Source of the DNA: Kosakonia oryzae
GTDB lineage: Bacteria; Pseudomonadota; Gammaproteobacteria; Enterobacterales; Enterobacteriaceae
DNA length: 64,000 nucleotides
NCBI RefSeq assembly: GCF_001658025.2
Contig: NZ_CP014007.2
Span: forward strand, 3,968,001-4,032,000
Direction: 5' to 3'
A program made the translations under genes and the position numbers. This document shows, one piece after another, positions 52,026 to 61,207 of the stretch. Every line of letters starts with the position of its first letter. Within the stretch, counting starts at the first letter, position 1. Below the pieces are notes generated by a model. The model worked only from the letters and a program-made list of their open reading frames with translations. It was not told where the DNA came from and made no database searches.

Positions 52026-52748
52026 GTGGCGACACTCTTTATTGCAGATTTGCACCTGCAAACAGAAGAACCGGCGATCACCGCCGGTTTTCTGCGTTTT
52101 TTAGCCGGTGAGGCTCGCCAGGCGGACGCGCTCTATATTCTGGGCGATCTGTTTGAAGCCTGGATCGGCGATGACGATCCCAATCCGCTGCACCAGCAAA
52201 TCGCCAGCGCCATCAAATCGCTGGTTGAAAGCGGCGTACCCTGTTACTTCATTCACGGCAACCGGGATTTCCTGCTCGGCAAACGCTTTGCCCGCCAAAG
52301 CGGTATGCAACTGCTACCGGAAACGCAAGTGCTTGACCTGTATAACCGCAAGGTATTGATCATGCATGGCGATACGCTATGTACCGACGATGCCGGTTAC
52401 CAGGCGTTTCGTAAAAAAGTCCACACGCCGTGGATACAAACCCTGTTTCTCGCCCTACCGCTGTTCATCCGCCGTCGTGTCGCCGCGAAAATGCGCGCCG
52501 GAAGTAAAGCCGCTAACAGCAGTAAATCGCAGGCGATCATGGACGTGAACCCGCAAGCCGTCATCGACGCGATGGAAAAGTACCGCGTTCAGTGGTTGAT
52601 CCACGGCCATACGCATCGCCCGGCAGTACATGAATTGACGGCCAATAACGCTCCGGCTTATCGCGCCGTTCTCGGTGCCTGGCACAGCGAAGGCTCAATG
52701 GTGCGCGTTAGCGAAACCGGTGTCGAACTGCGCTTTTTTCCCTTCTGA
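52026..52748 (+). CDS. lpxH: UDP-2,3-diacylglucosamine diphosphatase
   Basis: 240 residues starting at GTG 52026, as in E. coli. Metallophosphoesterase motifs in order: [32 protein letters not shown] and HGHTHRP. It cleaves UDP-2,3-diacylglucosamine to lipid X in lipid A synthesis at the inner membrane. Co-transcribed with ppiB. Confidence 0.97.
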   Translation: MATLFIADLHLQTEEPAITAGFLRFLAGEARQADALYILGDLFEAWIGDDDPNPLHQQIASAIKSLVESGVPCYFIHGNRDFLLGKRFARQSGMQLLPETQVLDLYNRKVLIMHGDTLCTDDAGYQAFRKKVHTPWIQTLFLALPLFIRRRVAAKMRAGSKAANSSKSQAIMDVNPQAVIDAMEKYRVQWLIHGHTHRPAVHELTANNAPAYRAVLGAWHSEGSMVRVSETGVELRFFPF

Positions 52749-52789
52749 ATAACAACGCCAGGATGGCGGCAAACGCGCAAAACATCGCC

Positions 52790-52805
52790 ACGCAACCGTT
52801 TTCCT
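52790..52805. promoter_or_regulatory. PurR operator of purEK
   Basis: ACGCAACCGTTTTCCT matches the PurR box consensus ACGCAAACGTTTTCNT with one difference in the fixed positions. It lies 72 bp upstream of the purE start, the position known in E. coli. Confidence 0.88.
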
Positions 52806-52877
52806 TCGCCATTTTACGTGCTATTCTCTGTGCCCTCTTTTGTCGTCTGAAGTACACCCACAGGAGTTTTGAGACGC

Positions 52878-53387
52878 ATGTCTTCAAGCAACCAACCGGC
52901 GCGCATCGCCATTGTTATGGGATCGAAAAGCGACTGGGCAACCATGCAGTTCGCCGCAGAAATCCTTGATACCCTGAACGTCCCGCACCATGTTGAAATC
53001 GTCTCCGCACACCGCACTCCGGATAAACTGTTTAGCTTCGCCGAAAGCGCAGAGCAGAACGGTTTTCAGGTGATTATCGCCGGTGCTGGCGGCGCGGCGC
53101 ATTTGCCAGGGATGATTGCGGCCAAAACGCTGGTGCCGGTGCTGGGTGTACCAGTACAAAGTGCCGCGCTGAGCGGCGTTGATAGCCTTTACTCTATCGT
53201 CCAGATGCCGCGCGGTATTCCTGTTGGTACACTGGCGATCGGCAAAGCTGGCGCGGCAAACGCGGCGCTGCTGGCCGCGCAAATCCTCGCCCAGCACGAT
53301 GCTGCACTGCATCAGCGTCTGGCGCAGTGGCGTAAAACCCAGACCGACGAAGTGCTGGACAATCCGGATCCCCGGGGTGCGGCATGA
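52878..53387 (+). CDS. purE: N5-carboxyaminoimidazole ribonucleotide mutase
   Basis: 169 residues from ATG 52878 ([19 protein letters not shown]), the E. coli length; the ATG nine bases upstream is not needed. Motifs: [17 protein letters not shown] (catalytic His region), [11 protein letters not shown]. Second half of the two-step AIR carboxylation in purine synthesis. Overlaps purK by 4 bp. Confidence 0.97.
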   Translation: MSSSNQPARIAIVMGSKSDWATMQFAAEILDTLNVPHHVEIVSAHRTPDKLFSFAESAEQNGFQVIIAGAGGAAHLPGMIAAKTLVPVLGVPVQSAALSGVDSLYSIVQMPRGIPVGTLAIGKAGAANAALLAAQILAQHDAALHQRLAQWRKTQTDEVLDNPDPRGAA

Positions 53388-54451
53388 AGCAGGTTTGCGT
53401 ATTAGGTAACGGCCAGCTTGGCCGCATGCTGCGCCAGGCCGGTGAGCCGCTGAGCATTGCTGTGTGGCCGGTCGGGCTGGACGCAGCGCCGGAAGCGGTG
53501 CCGGTTCAGCAGAGCGTGATCACGGCGGAAATTGAACGCTGGCCGGAAACGGCGCTGACCCGCGAACTGGCGCGTCATCCGGCGTTTGTAAACCGCGACG
53601 TATTTCCGGTAATTGCGGATCGCCTGACGCAGAAACAACTCTTTGACAAACTGCAACTCGCCACTGCGCCATGGCAACTGCTGGCGGAGAAAAGCGAGTG
53701 GCCGGGCGTGTTTTCGCGTCTGGGCGAGCTGGCCATCGTCAAACGCCGCGTCGGCGGTTATGACGGTCGCGGCCAGTGGCGTCTGCGAGCTACCGATACC
53801 GATCAACTGCCGGAAGAGTGCTACGGCGAGTGCATCGTCGAGCAGGGCATCAACTTTTCAGGTGAAGTGTCACTGGTTGGCGCGCGCGGTCATGATGGCA
53901 GCACAGTGTTTTATCCGCTGACGCACAACCTGCATCAGGATGGCATTTTGCGTACCAGCGTGGTTTTCCCGCAGGCCAACGCCGAACAGCAGCAGCAGGC
54001 CGAAGAGATGCTTTCGGCGATCATGCACGAGCTGAACTACGTCGGCGTAATGGCGATGGAGTGCTTTGTCACCCCGGCCGGGCTGCTGATTAACGAGCTG
54101 GCGCCGCGTGTTCACAACAGCGGCCACTGGACGCAAAACGGTGCCTCAATCAGTCAGTTTGAACTGCATCTGCGCGCGATAGTGGATTTACCGTTGCCGC
54201 CGCCAGTGGTCAATAGCCCGTCGGTGATGATCAACCTGATTGGCAGCGATCTCAATTACGACTGGCTGAAGCTGCCGCTGGTGCATCTGCACTGGTACGA
54301 CAAAGAGGTGCGTCCGGGGCGTAAAGTGGGTCACCTGAACCTCAACGACAGCGACACCGCCCGTCTGAGCGCCACGCTGGAAGCGCTGGTTCCGCTGTTA
54401 CCGCCGGAATATGCCAGCGGCATCGCCTGGGCGCAGTCAAAACTGCAGTAA
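53384..54451 (+). CDS. purK: N5-carboxyaminoimidazole ribonucleotide synthase
   Basis: 355 residues, ATP-grasp fold: GNGQLGRML at the N-terminus, [41 protein letters not shown]. Converts AIR, ATP and bicarbonate to N5-CAIR. The ATGA overlap with purE couples translation; both are under the PurR box. Confidence 0.97.
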   Translation: MKQVCVLGNGQLGRMLRQAGEPLSIAVWPVGLDAAPEAVPVQQSVITAEIERWPETALTRELARHPAFVNRDVFPVIADRLTQKQLFDKLQLATAPWQLLAEKSEWPGVFSRLGELAIVKRRVGGYDGRGQWRLRATDTDQLPEECYGECIVEQGINFSGEVSLVGARGHDGSTVFYPLTHNLHQDGILRTSVVFPQANAEQQQQAEEMLSAIMHELNYVGVMAMECFVTPAGLLINELAPRVHNSGHWTQNGASISQFELHLRAIVDLPLPPPVVNSPSVMINLIGSDLNYDWLKLPLVHLHWYDKEVRPGRKVGHLNLNDSDTARLSATLEALVPLLPPEYASGIAWAQSKLQ

Positions 54452-54462
54452 GCTATCGATTT

Positions 54463-54489
54463 ACGCTGGCGGTCATCGCCAGCGTTTTC
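54463..54489 (+). terminator. Terminator of purEK
   Basis: Perfect 9-bp stem ACGCTGGCG/CGCCAGCGT, 5-base loop, then TTTTC, 12 bp after the purK stop. Confidence 0.85.
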
Positions 54490-54549
54490 AATTTTCGCTT
54501 GCTGCGTTCCTTTGAAGCAAGCTGCTTTCATAAACGTCCTGTACACGTA

Positions 54550-54879
54550 TCAGTTTCGCGCCACAACATTACAGATCATCTGAGGTAAATTAATCTCCGC
54601 CAGAATTTTATTTGCCAACTGCTCAGGGGTTGCATTTTTTGACGTCAGGTAAATATCTTTCTTCCACATAACGGCAATTTTCGCTAATTTCAGCAAATGA
54701 TATTTCCGGATGCTGGGCAGTAATATGACCTCGAATGAGGAAATAATGGCGTTTCCTTTGTGAATTCCCTCTCGCGTATTGGAACTATCGTAGATATATT
54801 TCTCCCGAACATTTGGATCCGAACCGAGTATAAACTCCTGCCGATAAATCAAACGTAAGCCCCGAAGCGATCGCGTCAA
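54550..54879 (-). CDS. Half-length paralogue of the upstream unknown protein
   Basis: 109 residues from TTG 54879, overlapping the upstream stop (TTGA). It aligns along its whole length with the C-terminal half of the 210-residue protein: LIYRQEFILGSDPN with LFYKNHLILETEPG, YDSSNTREGIHKGNAI with YDCSDTSPFIHAGNPV, and KKDIYLTSKNATPEQLANKI with KRDLYLTAKDATPNQLAYKI. It lacks the N-terminal half. Either a short functional form or a decaying tandem duplicate. AT-rich, unlike purK. Confidence 0.5.
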   Translation of the reverse strand: MTRSLRGLRLIYRQEFILGSDPNVREKYIYDSSNTREGIHKGNAIISSFEVILLPSIRKYHLLKLAKIAVMWKKDIYLTSKNATPEQLANKILAEINLPQMICNVVARN

Positions 54880-55508
54880 GCATTCGACACATTCGAGGTA
54901 TTCAGAGGGATATTGACTGCCGCCAGAATTTTATACGCCAGTTGATTAGGGGTGGCATCTTTAGCCGTAAGATAAAGATCGCGCTTCCAGGAAGTAGATA
55001 CTCTGGCTAAATGCAGTAAATGTTCCATCATGACGCCGGGAGGTAAAACGGCGTCTTCAAGAGGAATGACCGGATTTCCTGCATGGATGAATGGGCTCGT
55101 ATCAGAACAGTCATAAACATTTTGCGCATTCGGCCCTGGCTCCGTCTCCAGAATCAGATGGTTTTTATAAAATAATCGGCTACCTGATGATGTATTTTGA
55201 ATGTGCCAAGCGCGCGGGCTAATATCAAGGTCATCACGTGATGAAAAACCAACTATTCTATTATTGCGATAAAAAACGGAGGTTCTTCCATCATCATGGC
55301 TGTTCGTTCGACGGTTCAATTCCAGTCGAATTCGGCAAAACTCAGTCGTTTCCGTGTCATAATAATAAAATGATGAGAATTTATTTTTGCCTGGATCGGT
55401 GAACCAACATTTAAAGCTCGTTCCTATATCATAATAAAAGTAAGCGGGCGCCTCCTTATCTTTAGGCCCGCAACACAACCGTCCAAACCGCTTAAACCAT
55501 TTAAACAT
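54876..55508 (-). CDS. Unknown protein of an AT-rich insert
   Basis: 210 residues, soluble, no signal peptide; aromatic-rich N-terminal half (YFYYDIGTSFKCWF, then SSFYYYDTET) and a C-terminal half shared with the next gene (KRDLYLTAKDATPNQLAYKI). The N-terminal half contains two SFYYYD/YFYYDI-like segments. I do not recognise the family. It lies in an AT-rich segment between purK and selU, a place that carries unrelated accessory genes in E. coli, so acquisition is likely. Confidence 0.6.
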   Translation of the reverse strand: MFKWFKRFGRLCCGPKDKEAPAYFYYDIGTSFKCWFTDPGKNKFSSFYYYDTETTEFCRIRLELNRRTNSHDDGRTSVFYRNNRIVGFSSRDDLDISPRAWHIQNTSSGSRLFYKNHLILETEPGPNAQNVYDCSDTSPFIHAGNPVIPLEDAVLPPGVMMEHLLHLARVSTSWKRDLYLTAKDATPNQLAYKILAAVNIPLNTSNVSNA

Positions 55509-55832
55509 AGCTTATCCTTATCTATTTTACTTTAATTAAAAATTACACATAAAACATAATTTACAGGTAAATAAACCACAAGATAATTGTTATTAATTAA
55601 TCAGATAATACTCGTCTTTAATAAGATATTTAATCTTATTAAGTATCGCCAAATAAAAACCTTTTTCCCACAACGCCCTTCCAGAGATTGAATCCGGGTA
55701 GGATTTTGAATATCACAACAATATTCCGAACGCAGATAAAATAGCCCTCTTCCCCTGCCTTTGATCTCCGCCACTTCAGGCGTAAAATCTGCACGCGGCG
55801 GTTACCGCCAGTGTTTTGCAGAAGGAAGCCCC
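55509..55832. other. AT-rich gap upstream of selU
   Basis: 324 bp, first 180 bp very AT-rich and typical of the edge of acquired DNA; no gene seen. The last 80 bp carry the selU promoter region. Confidence 0.4.
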
Positions 55833-56918
55833 ATGAACGACACGACGGATTACCTGACTATCCTGCGTGATACCACTCCCCTTATTGATGTCCGCGCACC
55901 GGTTGAATTTCAACAGGGTGCTCTTCCTGGCGCCATTAACCTGCCGTTGATGAATGACAGCGAGCGCGCCGCCGTCGGCACCTGTTACAAAAAAGCGGGG
56001 CCGGAGGCAGCGTTGCGTCTGGGCCATCAGTTGGTTCAGGGCGAATTACGGGAACAACGAATGCAGGCATGGCTACAGGCTTGCGCGCAAAATCCGCGCG
56101 GCTATCTGTGCTGCGCACGCGGTGGTCAGCGTTCGCACATTGTACAGCAGTGGTTACGCGAGCGAGGAGTTGACTATCCGCTGGTCACTGGCGGCTACAA
56201 AATACTGCGTCAGGCAGCAATAGAGGCGATACATCAGCGTTTGCAGCGCCCGCTGTTGCTGATTGGCGGCTGTACCGGCAGTGGCAAAACGTTACTGGTG
56301 GCGTCCCGGCGTAACGGGATCGATCTTGAAGGGCTTGCCCGCCATCGCGGCTCCTCGTTTGGCCGTACGCTGCAAGCGCAACTTTCGCAGGCCAGTTTTG
56401 AAAATCAACTGGCTGCGGCACTGCTGAAAACGTCCCCCACTTTCTGGCTGCTGGAGGATGAAGGGCACGCGATTGGCGCGAACCATCTGCCAGCAATACT
56501 GCGTGAGCGCATGGCGCAATCGCCGCTGGCGGTGGTGGAAGAGCCGTTTGAGCAACGGCTTGAGCGCCTGCGTAACGACTATTTTTTGCAGATGTCACAA
56601 GCCTTTATCCAGCGCGATGGTGAAGAAGCAGGCTGGCAGGCTTACGCAGAGTATCTGCGCCACGGTCTGTTTGCGATTCGCCGCCGCCTTGGGTTACAGC
56701 GTTTCGCACAGCTTAGCGCCCACCAGGAGGAAGCGCTGATTCAACAACAGCGCACCGGTAATACAAGCGCGCACTTTGCGTGGCTCGTGCCGCTGCTTGA
56801 AGAGTATTACGACCCGATGTATCGCTATCAGTTAGAAAAACGCGCGAAAGATATTATCTTCCGCGGCAATTTCGATGAAACGGCCGCCTGGCTGGCGGCA
56901 CAAAATAACCAGCAGTAA
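55833..56918 (+). CDS. selU: tRNA 2-selenouridine/geranyl-2-thiouridine synthase
   Basis: 361 residues from ATG 55833 (GAAGGAAG upstream); the longer frame upstream is not homologous. N-terminal rhodanese domain (about 1-130) with active Cys94 in [11 protein letters not shown]-loop GGCTGSGKT (about 144-152) in the C-terminal part. Replaces sulfur by selenium in the wobble 2-thiouridine of tRNAs for Lys, Glu and Gln, via a geranylated intermediate. Known as YbbB in E. coli. Confidence 0.95.
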   Translation: MNDTTDYLTILRDTTPLIDVRAPVEFQQGALPGAINLPLMNDSERAAVGTCYKKAGPEAALRLGHQLVQGELREQRMQAWLQACAQNPRGYLCCARGGQRSHIVQQWLRERGVDYPLVTGGYKILRQAAIEAIHQRLQRPLLLIGGCTGSGKTLLVASRRNGIDLEGLARHRGSSFGRTLQAQLSQASFENQLAAALLKTSPTFWLLEDEGHAIGANHLPAILRERMAQSPLAVVEEPFEQRLERLRNDYFLQMSQAFIQRDGEEAGWQAYAEYLRHGLFAIRRRLGLQRFAQLSAHQEEALIQQQRTGNTSAHFAWLVPLLEEYYDPMYRYQLEKRAKDIIFRGNFDETAAWLAAQNNQQ

Positions 56919-56944
56919 TGCCGGTGGCAGGCAACAATTCATCG

Positions 56945-56967
56945 GTCGGCCCGCTGAGCGGGCCGAC
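56945..56967. terminator. Hairpin between convergent selU and ABC permease
   Basis: Perfect 10-bp GC-rich stem GTCGGCCCGC/GCGGGCCGAC with loop TGA. No long T-run, but the stem is very stable and sits between convergent genes. Confidence 0.6.
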
Positions 56968-56990
56968 GACATGAACCCGCTCGTGGAATA

Positions 56991-57650
56991 TTAATGACGA
57001 TCGCGCTTATCGGCGCGTTTTGCCAGCCAGTCACCGAGCATCTGCACCACCTGCACCAGCACGATCAGCGCCACCACGGTGACAATCATCACCTGCGTTT
57101 CATAACGATAGTAGCCGTAACGAATCGCCAGATCGCCCACGCCGCCGCCGCCGACAATCCCCGCCATGGCCGAGTAGCCAATCAGGCTCACCAGCGTGAT
57201 AGTCAGACCGCGCAGTAAGCCAGCGCTGGCCTCTGGCAGCAGCACCGTACAGATAATGCGTAGCGGGCTGGCACCGAAGGCTTCGGCAGCCTCGATAATC
57301 CCTTTATCCACTTCACGCAGTGCGCTATCGACCAGCCGGGCGTAAAAAGCGATAGCCGCAACAGACAGCGGCACGGAAGCGGCAATCGGCCCAATGGTAT
57401 TGCCGAGCAGCCATTGGGTTAACGGCAGCAGCAACACCAGCAGGATGACAAACGGCACCGAACGGATGATATTAACCAGCACAGAGCTGATTAAATAAAC
57501 CGCGCGATTCTGCCAGAAAAGGTGGCGATCGGTTACGAAAATCAAAAAACCTAACGGCAAACCGCCAACAATCGCCAGCACCGTCGAGATACTCAACATC
57601 TGGAAAGTTTCGCCAAAGGCCAGGCTTAAATCGGCCAGTAAATCATCCAC
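56991..57650 (-). CDS. Methionine-type ABC transporter permease (MetI family)
   Basis: 219 residues with five to six membrane segments and the permease EAA-type loop: EAAEAFGASPLRIICTVLLPEA. The N-terminal region (GETFQMLSISTVLAIVGGLPLGF) follows MetI. Overlaps the ATPase gene by 8 bp. The canonical metNIQ operon lies elsewhere in E. coli, so this is a second system for methionine or a related compound. Confidence 0.9.
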   Translation of the reverse strand: MDDLLADLSLAFGETFQMLSISTVLAIVGGLPLGFLIFVTDRHLFWQNRAVYLISSVLVNIIRSVPFVILLVLLLPLTQWLLGNTIGPIAASVPLSVAAIAFYARLVDSALREVDKGIIEAAEAFGASPLRIICTVLLPEASAGLLRGLTITLVSLIGYSAMAGIVGGGGVGDLAIRYGYYRYETQVMIVTVVALIVLVQVVQMLGDWLAKRADKRDRH

Positions 57651-58665
57651 GAATCACCTCCACCTGTGCGGTACGGTTGCGAATGTAATCAACGGCTTCT
57701 GCCACCCGATGCGGATTTTCAGCCGACGACAATTGCACCACCAGCATCCCCAGCGCGCGCTCGCCGATATACTCAATTTTGCCGTGCAGAATATTCACCG
57801 CCACGCCAAACTTCACCGCCGCATCAGAGAGCACCGGCTGTTCAGCGGAGTCGCCAATAAACAGGATCTTCAGCAATTGCCCCGGTAAATGTTGCTGTAA
57901 ACGTTCCGGTAGCGTCAGGTTCAACGTGTGCGATACCAGTTGTTGGGTGAATGCGTGCTGTGGATGGGCGAAAATATCAAATACTTCCCCCTCTTCCACC
58001 ACTTTACCGCCTGACATTACCGCCACACGATCGCAGATCGATTTGATCACATTCATTTCATGAGTGATCAGCACAATCGTGATCCCCAGTTGTTCGTTGA
58101 TCTGTTTTAACAGCGCCAGAATGGTGGCGGAAGTTTCCAGATCCAGTGCGGAAGTCGGCTCGTCGCACAGCAATACATCCGGATGGTTGGCAATCGCACG
58201 CGCGATACCCACACGCTGTTTTTGCCCACCGCTTAGCTGTACCGGATAACGATGCGCTTTATCGCTCAACCCAACCAGTTGCAGGATTTCCGCTACACGC
58301 GGAGCGATTTTGCTGCGCTCCCAGCCCGCTGCTTTCAGGCTAAAGGCCACATTTTGCGCCACCGTGCGGGTGTGCATCAGATTAAAGTGCTGAAAAATCA
58401 TACCAATGCGCTGACGCGCCTGACGCAGCGCAGCGCCATTCAGCGCGGAGATTTCCACGCCATTAATATTTACGCGCCCCTGGCTGGGACGCGTGAGTGC
58501 ATTTACTGTGCGCAGCAATGTGCTCTTGCCCGCGCCGCTGGTACCAACAATGCCAAAAATTTCGCCTGCGGCGATGCGCAGCGAGACTGTATCAACGGCG
58601 CGCGTAGCGCTTGCGCTCCCGCGGCCTGCGGGAAAATCGACGCAAACCTTCTCTATCTCAATCAT
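57643..58665 (-). CDS. Methionine-type ABC transporter ATPase (MetN family)
   Basis: 340 residues from ATG 58665 (GAGG upstream); an upstream TTG would add six residues. Walker A GTSGAGKST, Q loop FQHFNLM, signature LSGGQKQRVGIARA, Walker B VLLCDEP, H loop LITHE. A C-terminal NIL regulatory domain (about 265-340) is typical of MetN and mediates substrate feedback. Overlaps the permease by 8 bp; 56 bp after the binding-protein gene. Confidence 0.92.
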   Translation of the reverse strand: MIEIEKVCVDFPAGRGSASATRAVDTVSLRIAAGEIFGIVGTSGAGKSTLLRTVNALTRPSQGRVNINGVEISALNGAALRQARQRIGMIFQHFNLMHTRTVAQNVAFSLKAAGWERSKIAPRVAEILQLVGLSDKAHRYPVQLSGGQKQRVGIARAIANHPDVLLCDEPTSALDLETSATILALLKQINEQLGITIVLITHEMNVIKSICDRVAVMSGGKVVEEGEVFDIFAHPQHAFTQQLVSHTLNLTLPERLQQHLPGQLLKILFIGDSAEQPVLSDAAVKFGVAVNILHGKIEYIGERALGMLVVQLSSAENPHRVAEAVDYIRNRTAQVEVIRG

Positions 58666-58721
58666 GCAAACCTCAAACGACAAAAGGCAGGCCGCAGCCT
58701 GCCAGTCAAATCACCGGAAAC

Positions 58722-59558
58722 TTATTTCTTGTCCGCTTGCGTCATCCAGTCGGGTTTCTGGAAAGCGCCATAAACGTTGTTGGGATCATCAATGACCGCG
58801 CGATAAGCCGGGGATTTCACCACTTCAACAATATCCTTCGCGAACGGCTTATCGGCATCTTCCGTACGTACCGCAATGATATTTTTCAGATTTTCATCCA
58901 GATGTTCCTGCTTCAGCGCGGAAGAGAGCTTCAGCCCGGCGGCGATAGCAAAGTTACCGTTAACCAGTGAGGCAGTTACCCCATCCAACGTGCGCGGCAG
59001 TTGTGCCGCTTCCAGCGGTTTGAACACCAGCCCTTTCGGGTTGCTGGCGATATCGCGCTCGGAGGCTTTAGTCGGATCGATCGACTCTTTGATGGTGATC
59101 AGATCCAGCGATTGCAGGAAACGCAGCCCGCGTGCCAGGTTGGTCGGATCGTTGGAAAGCGTGACAATATCGCCCTTTTTCAGCTCATCCAGGCTTTTGA
59201 TTTTACGGGAGTAAAACCCCATTCCCGCCGTCGGTACGCTGATCAGTTTGCTTAACTTCAGCCCTTTATCCGCCGTGAATTTGTCAAAATAGAGGCTGTG
59301 TTGAAACAGGTTCGCATCAATACTGCCGTTCGCCAGCGCCATGTTGGGTTGCACATAATCGCTGAATTCACGTACGACAACTTTATAGCCCTTCTCTTTC
59401 AGCGACGGCGCGATCGCCAGCTTCACCATATCGCCGTATGGGCCAGGCGCCACGCCAAAGACAATAGTGTGCGGATCGCTGCTGGCGTGAGCAAAAGGTA
59501 AACCACATACCAGAAGTAGTGCGCCGAAGGTAGCGCGTAAGCTGAGACGACGTCCCAT
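58722..59558 (-). CDS. Methionine-type substrate-binding protein (NlpA/MetQ family)
   Basis: 278 residues: signal peptide to AHA (about residue 25), then IVFGVAPGPYGDMVK, the QHSLYFDKF region, LSNDPTNLARGLRFLQ and DGVTASLVNGNFAIAAGL, as in MetQ. The hydrophobic core ends LLLVCGLP; the Cys is not in a proper lipobox (Val at -1), so the protein is probably soluble and periplasmic, unlike lipoprotein MetQ. First gene of the unit; no MetJ boxes (AGACGTCT) seen upstream. Confidence 0.9.
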   Translation of the reverse strand: MGRRLSLRATFGALLLVCGLPFAHASSDPHTIVFGVAPGPYGDMVKLAIAPSLKEKGYKVVVREFSDYVQPNMALANGSIDANLFQHSLYFDKFTADKGLKLSKLISVPTAGMGFYSRKIKSLDELKKGDIVTLSNDPTNLARGLRFLQSLDLITIKESIDPTKASERDIASNPKGLVFKPLEAAQLPRTLDGVTASLVNGNFAIAAGLKLSSALKQEHLDENLKNIIAVRTEDADKPFAKDIVEVVKSPAYRAVIDDPNNVYGAFQKPDWMTQADKK

Positions 59559-59859
59559 AAATTCTCCCTAATGAGTTGAGATGCTGTGTGGCGCGACGTG
59601 CAATGCGCCGCGTTCCATTTTCACCCTGTGAATAAGGCTGGAAGATAAGATGGCACAAACGCGGCCCAGCGGTAATTGAAAAAAATTCACTATGCTGTGA
59701 ACTATGTCACTGAATGGTGGGGAGATATTTTCAGGATAAGGTGATGAAGCATAACGAAAAGCCCCACTTTTCACGGGTAATACGCCGTTTCGTTATGCTT
59801 TTTATTGCTAAGCATTGCCGGATTTAAACTAAGCACTAAACCCGGCAGCGCCTGACTTA
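59559..59859. other. Region between binding protein and porin
   Basis: About 300 bp upstream of the metQ-like gene. Besides a promoter region it holds a long perfect hairpin (59747-59805). Confidence 0.4.
59747..59805 (+). terminator. Long hairpin with plus-strand T-run
   Basis: Perfect 13-bp stem AAGCATAACGAAA (59747-59759) with TTTCGTTATGCTT (59788-59800), 28-base loop, then TTTTTATT-type tract on the plus strand. Both flanking genes are on the minus strand, so it does not end either of them; it lies downstream of the porin and upstream of the metQ-like gene. It may end a plus-strand small RNA or act as a porin 3'-end structure. Confidence 0.5.
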
Positions 59860-61011
59860 TCAGAAGTCGTAACGCAGACGAACAATGTTCATATCAGCCA
59901 GAGACTTGTCGCTGCTGCTGGTGAATACGTGTTCGTAATCGACACGGAAACCGTAATCCAACTGGAAGGTCACACCGACGCCGTTGTCGATACGCTGATA
60001 GTCGCGGCCAGTGGTGTATTGCAGACGGTCACCCATCACGTACGGCTGTACATATTTAAGCGCGTACTGCCCCACCGGGATTTTGTAACCGGCAAAATAT
60101 TCAATACCCCACGCGTCGCCCGCGAAGTAGTCGTGAACATTTTTCTGACCGGTAGTCAGGAAGTTTTCGTACCAGCCGCCGCCGAAGGAGAAGGTCCAGT
60201 TATCCGGCGTCCAGCTCAGCGCTGTACCATAGATGTTCTGGCTGTAAGAGTCAGTATCGCCAGTGCTGCTGTTACGCACGTTGGCTTTGGTGTAGTTCCA
60301 CGCCGTACCCCAGGTCAGGTTTTTGGCCAGGTGGTAATCCACACCCAGTGAACCGCCGCCATTACGTTTGTAACGGATGCTGCTGTTTTTCAGCAGCAGT
60401 TCGCTATCGGAGAACAGGTAGGCGGCATAGAGATCAAAATCACCAAAGGTGTTTTTGTATTTCAGCATCTTGCGTGAACGGTAAGAACCGTCGTAATCAC
60501 CTTTGATACCGTTGCCCGGGGCCTGGGCTTTCATGTCGTAATCCCAGATATCGGTTTTCGCACCCACCACATCGTAGTAAATGCTGTTCTGCTGACCAAA
60601 GGTCATCGTACCCCAGGTTTTGCTTTTCAGACCGGTGTATAGCATACGGCGGGTGGTGTTGTTGGAACCTGCTGCGTAGTGACTATCCCAGTCGAACAGC
60701 GCCGGAATGTTCACACCCAGTTCGTAATAGTTAATCCAGCTAATATCATCAAACAGGTAGTAGTCCGACGCGAAACGGAAGCGGGTACCGCCGTCATAAC
60801 CGTTACGTTTGTACGAGCCTTTGTCGCTATTGCCCATCGCATTATCGAACTGCGGACGGATAGAACCGCCAACGGTGAAGTTCAGACGGCTCAGCGGATC
60901 GCCGGCCTGTGGATCCTGTTTAAGAAGGGTGATTTCCGCCTGAGTTGCGAAAGATGTTAATGCCACTGCTGCGCCAATGGCTGTCGCCAGGGCGGTTGTT
61001 TTTATTTTCAT
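59860..61011 (-). CDS. Outer membrane general-porin-like protein
   Basis: 383 residues from ATG 61011 (AAGGAAAAACC upstream). Signal peptide MKIKTTALATAIGAAVALTS ending FATQA. Mature barrel with YYELGVNIPALFDWDSHY, RRMLYTGLKSKTWGTMTFGQ and AAYLFSDSEL strands like trimeric general porins, and a C-terminal RLRYDF with terminal Phe. The long N-terminal extension with Gly/Asp-rich sequence is unlike OmpC/OmpF. Substrate preference unknown. Monocistronic. Confidence 0.82.
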   Translation of the reverse strand: MKIKTTALATAIGAAVALTSFATQAEITLLKQDPQAGDPLSRLNFTVGGSIRPQFDNAMGNSDKGSYKRNGYDGGTRFRFASDYYLFDDISWINYYELGVNIPALFDWDSHYAAGSNNTTRRMLYTGLKSKTWGTMTFGQQNSIYYDVVGAKTDIWDYDMKAQAPGNGIKGDYDGSYRSRKMLKYKNTFGDFDLYAAYLFSDSELLLKNSSIRYKRNGGGSLGVDYHLAKNLTWGTAWNYTKANVRNSSTGDTDSYSQNIYGTALSWTPDNWTFSFGGGWYENFLTTGQKNVHDYFAGDAWGIEYFAGYKIPVGQYALKYVQPYVMGDRLQYTTGRDYQRIDNGVGVTFQLDYGFRVDYEHVFTSSSDKSLADMNIVRLRYDF

Positions 61012-61151
61012 GGTTTTTCCTTGATGGATAGACGCCACTAGTAATTACTAGCGGCGAGATACTAACGTCTAAAAGTTCGCGTCTGTTGGGGATTTTTTGA
61101 TTTTTTGTGCTACTAAATACTTTGAAACCAAGCATTTACACTTTGAAATGG

Positions 61152-61183
61152 AAACACACCATTAGAATTAATGGTGTGTTTTT
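61152..61183. terminator. Hairpin between ybbP and porin
   Basis: Perfect 13-bp stem AAACACACCATTA/TAATGGTGTGTTT with loop GAAT, T-run best on the plus strand. Lies downstream of ybbP (minus strand) and upstream of the porin promoter. Confidence 0.6.
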
Positions 61184-61207
61184 CGTTAAGAAGTTATTGA
61201 GAAATGA

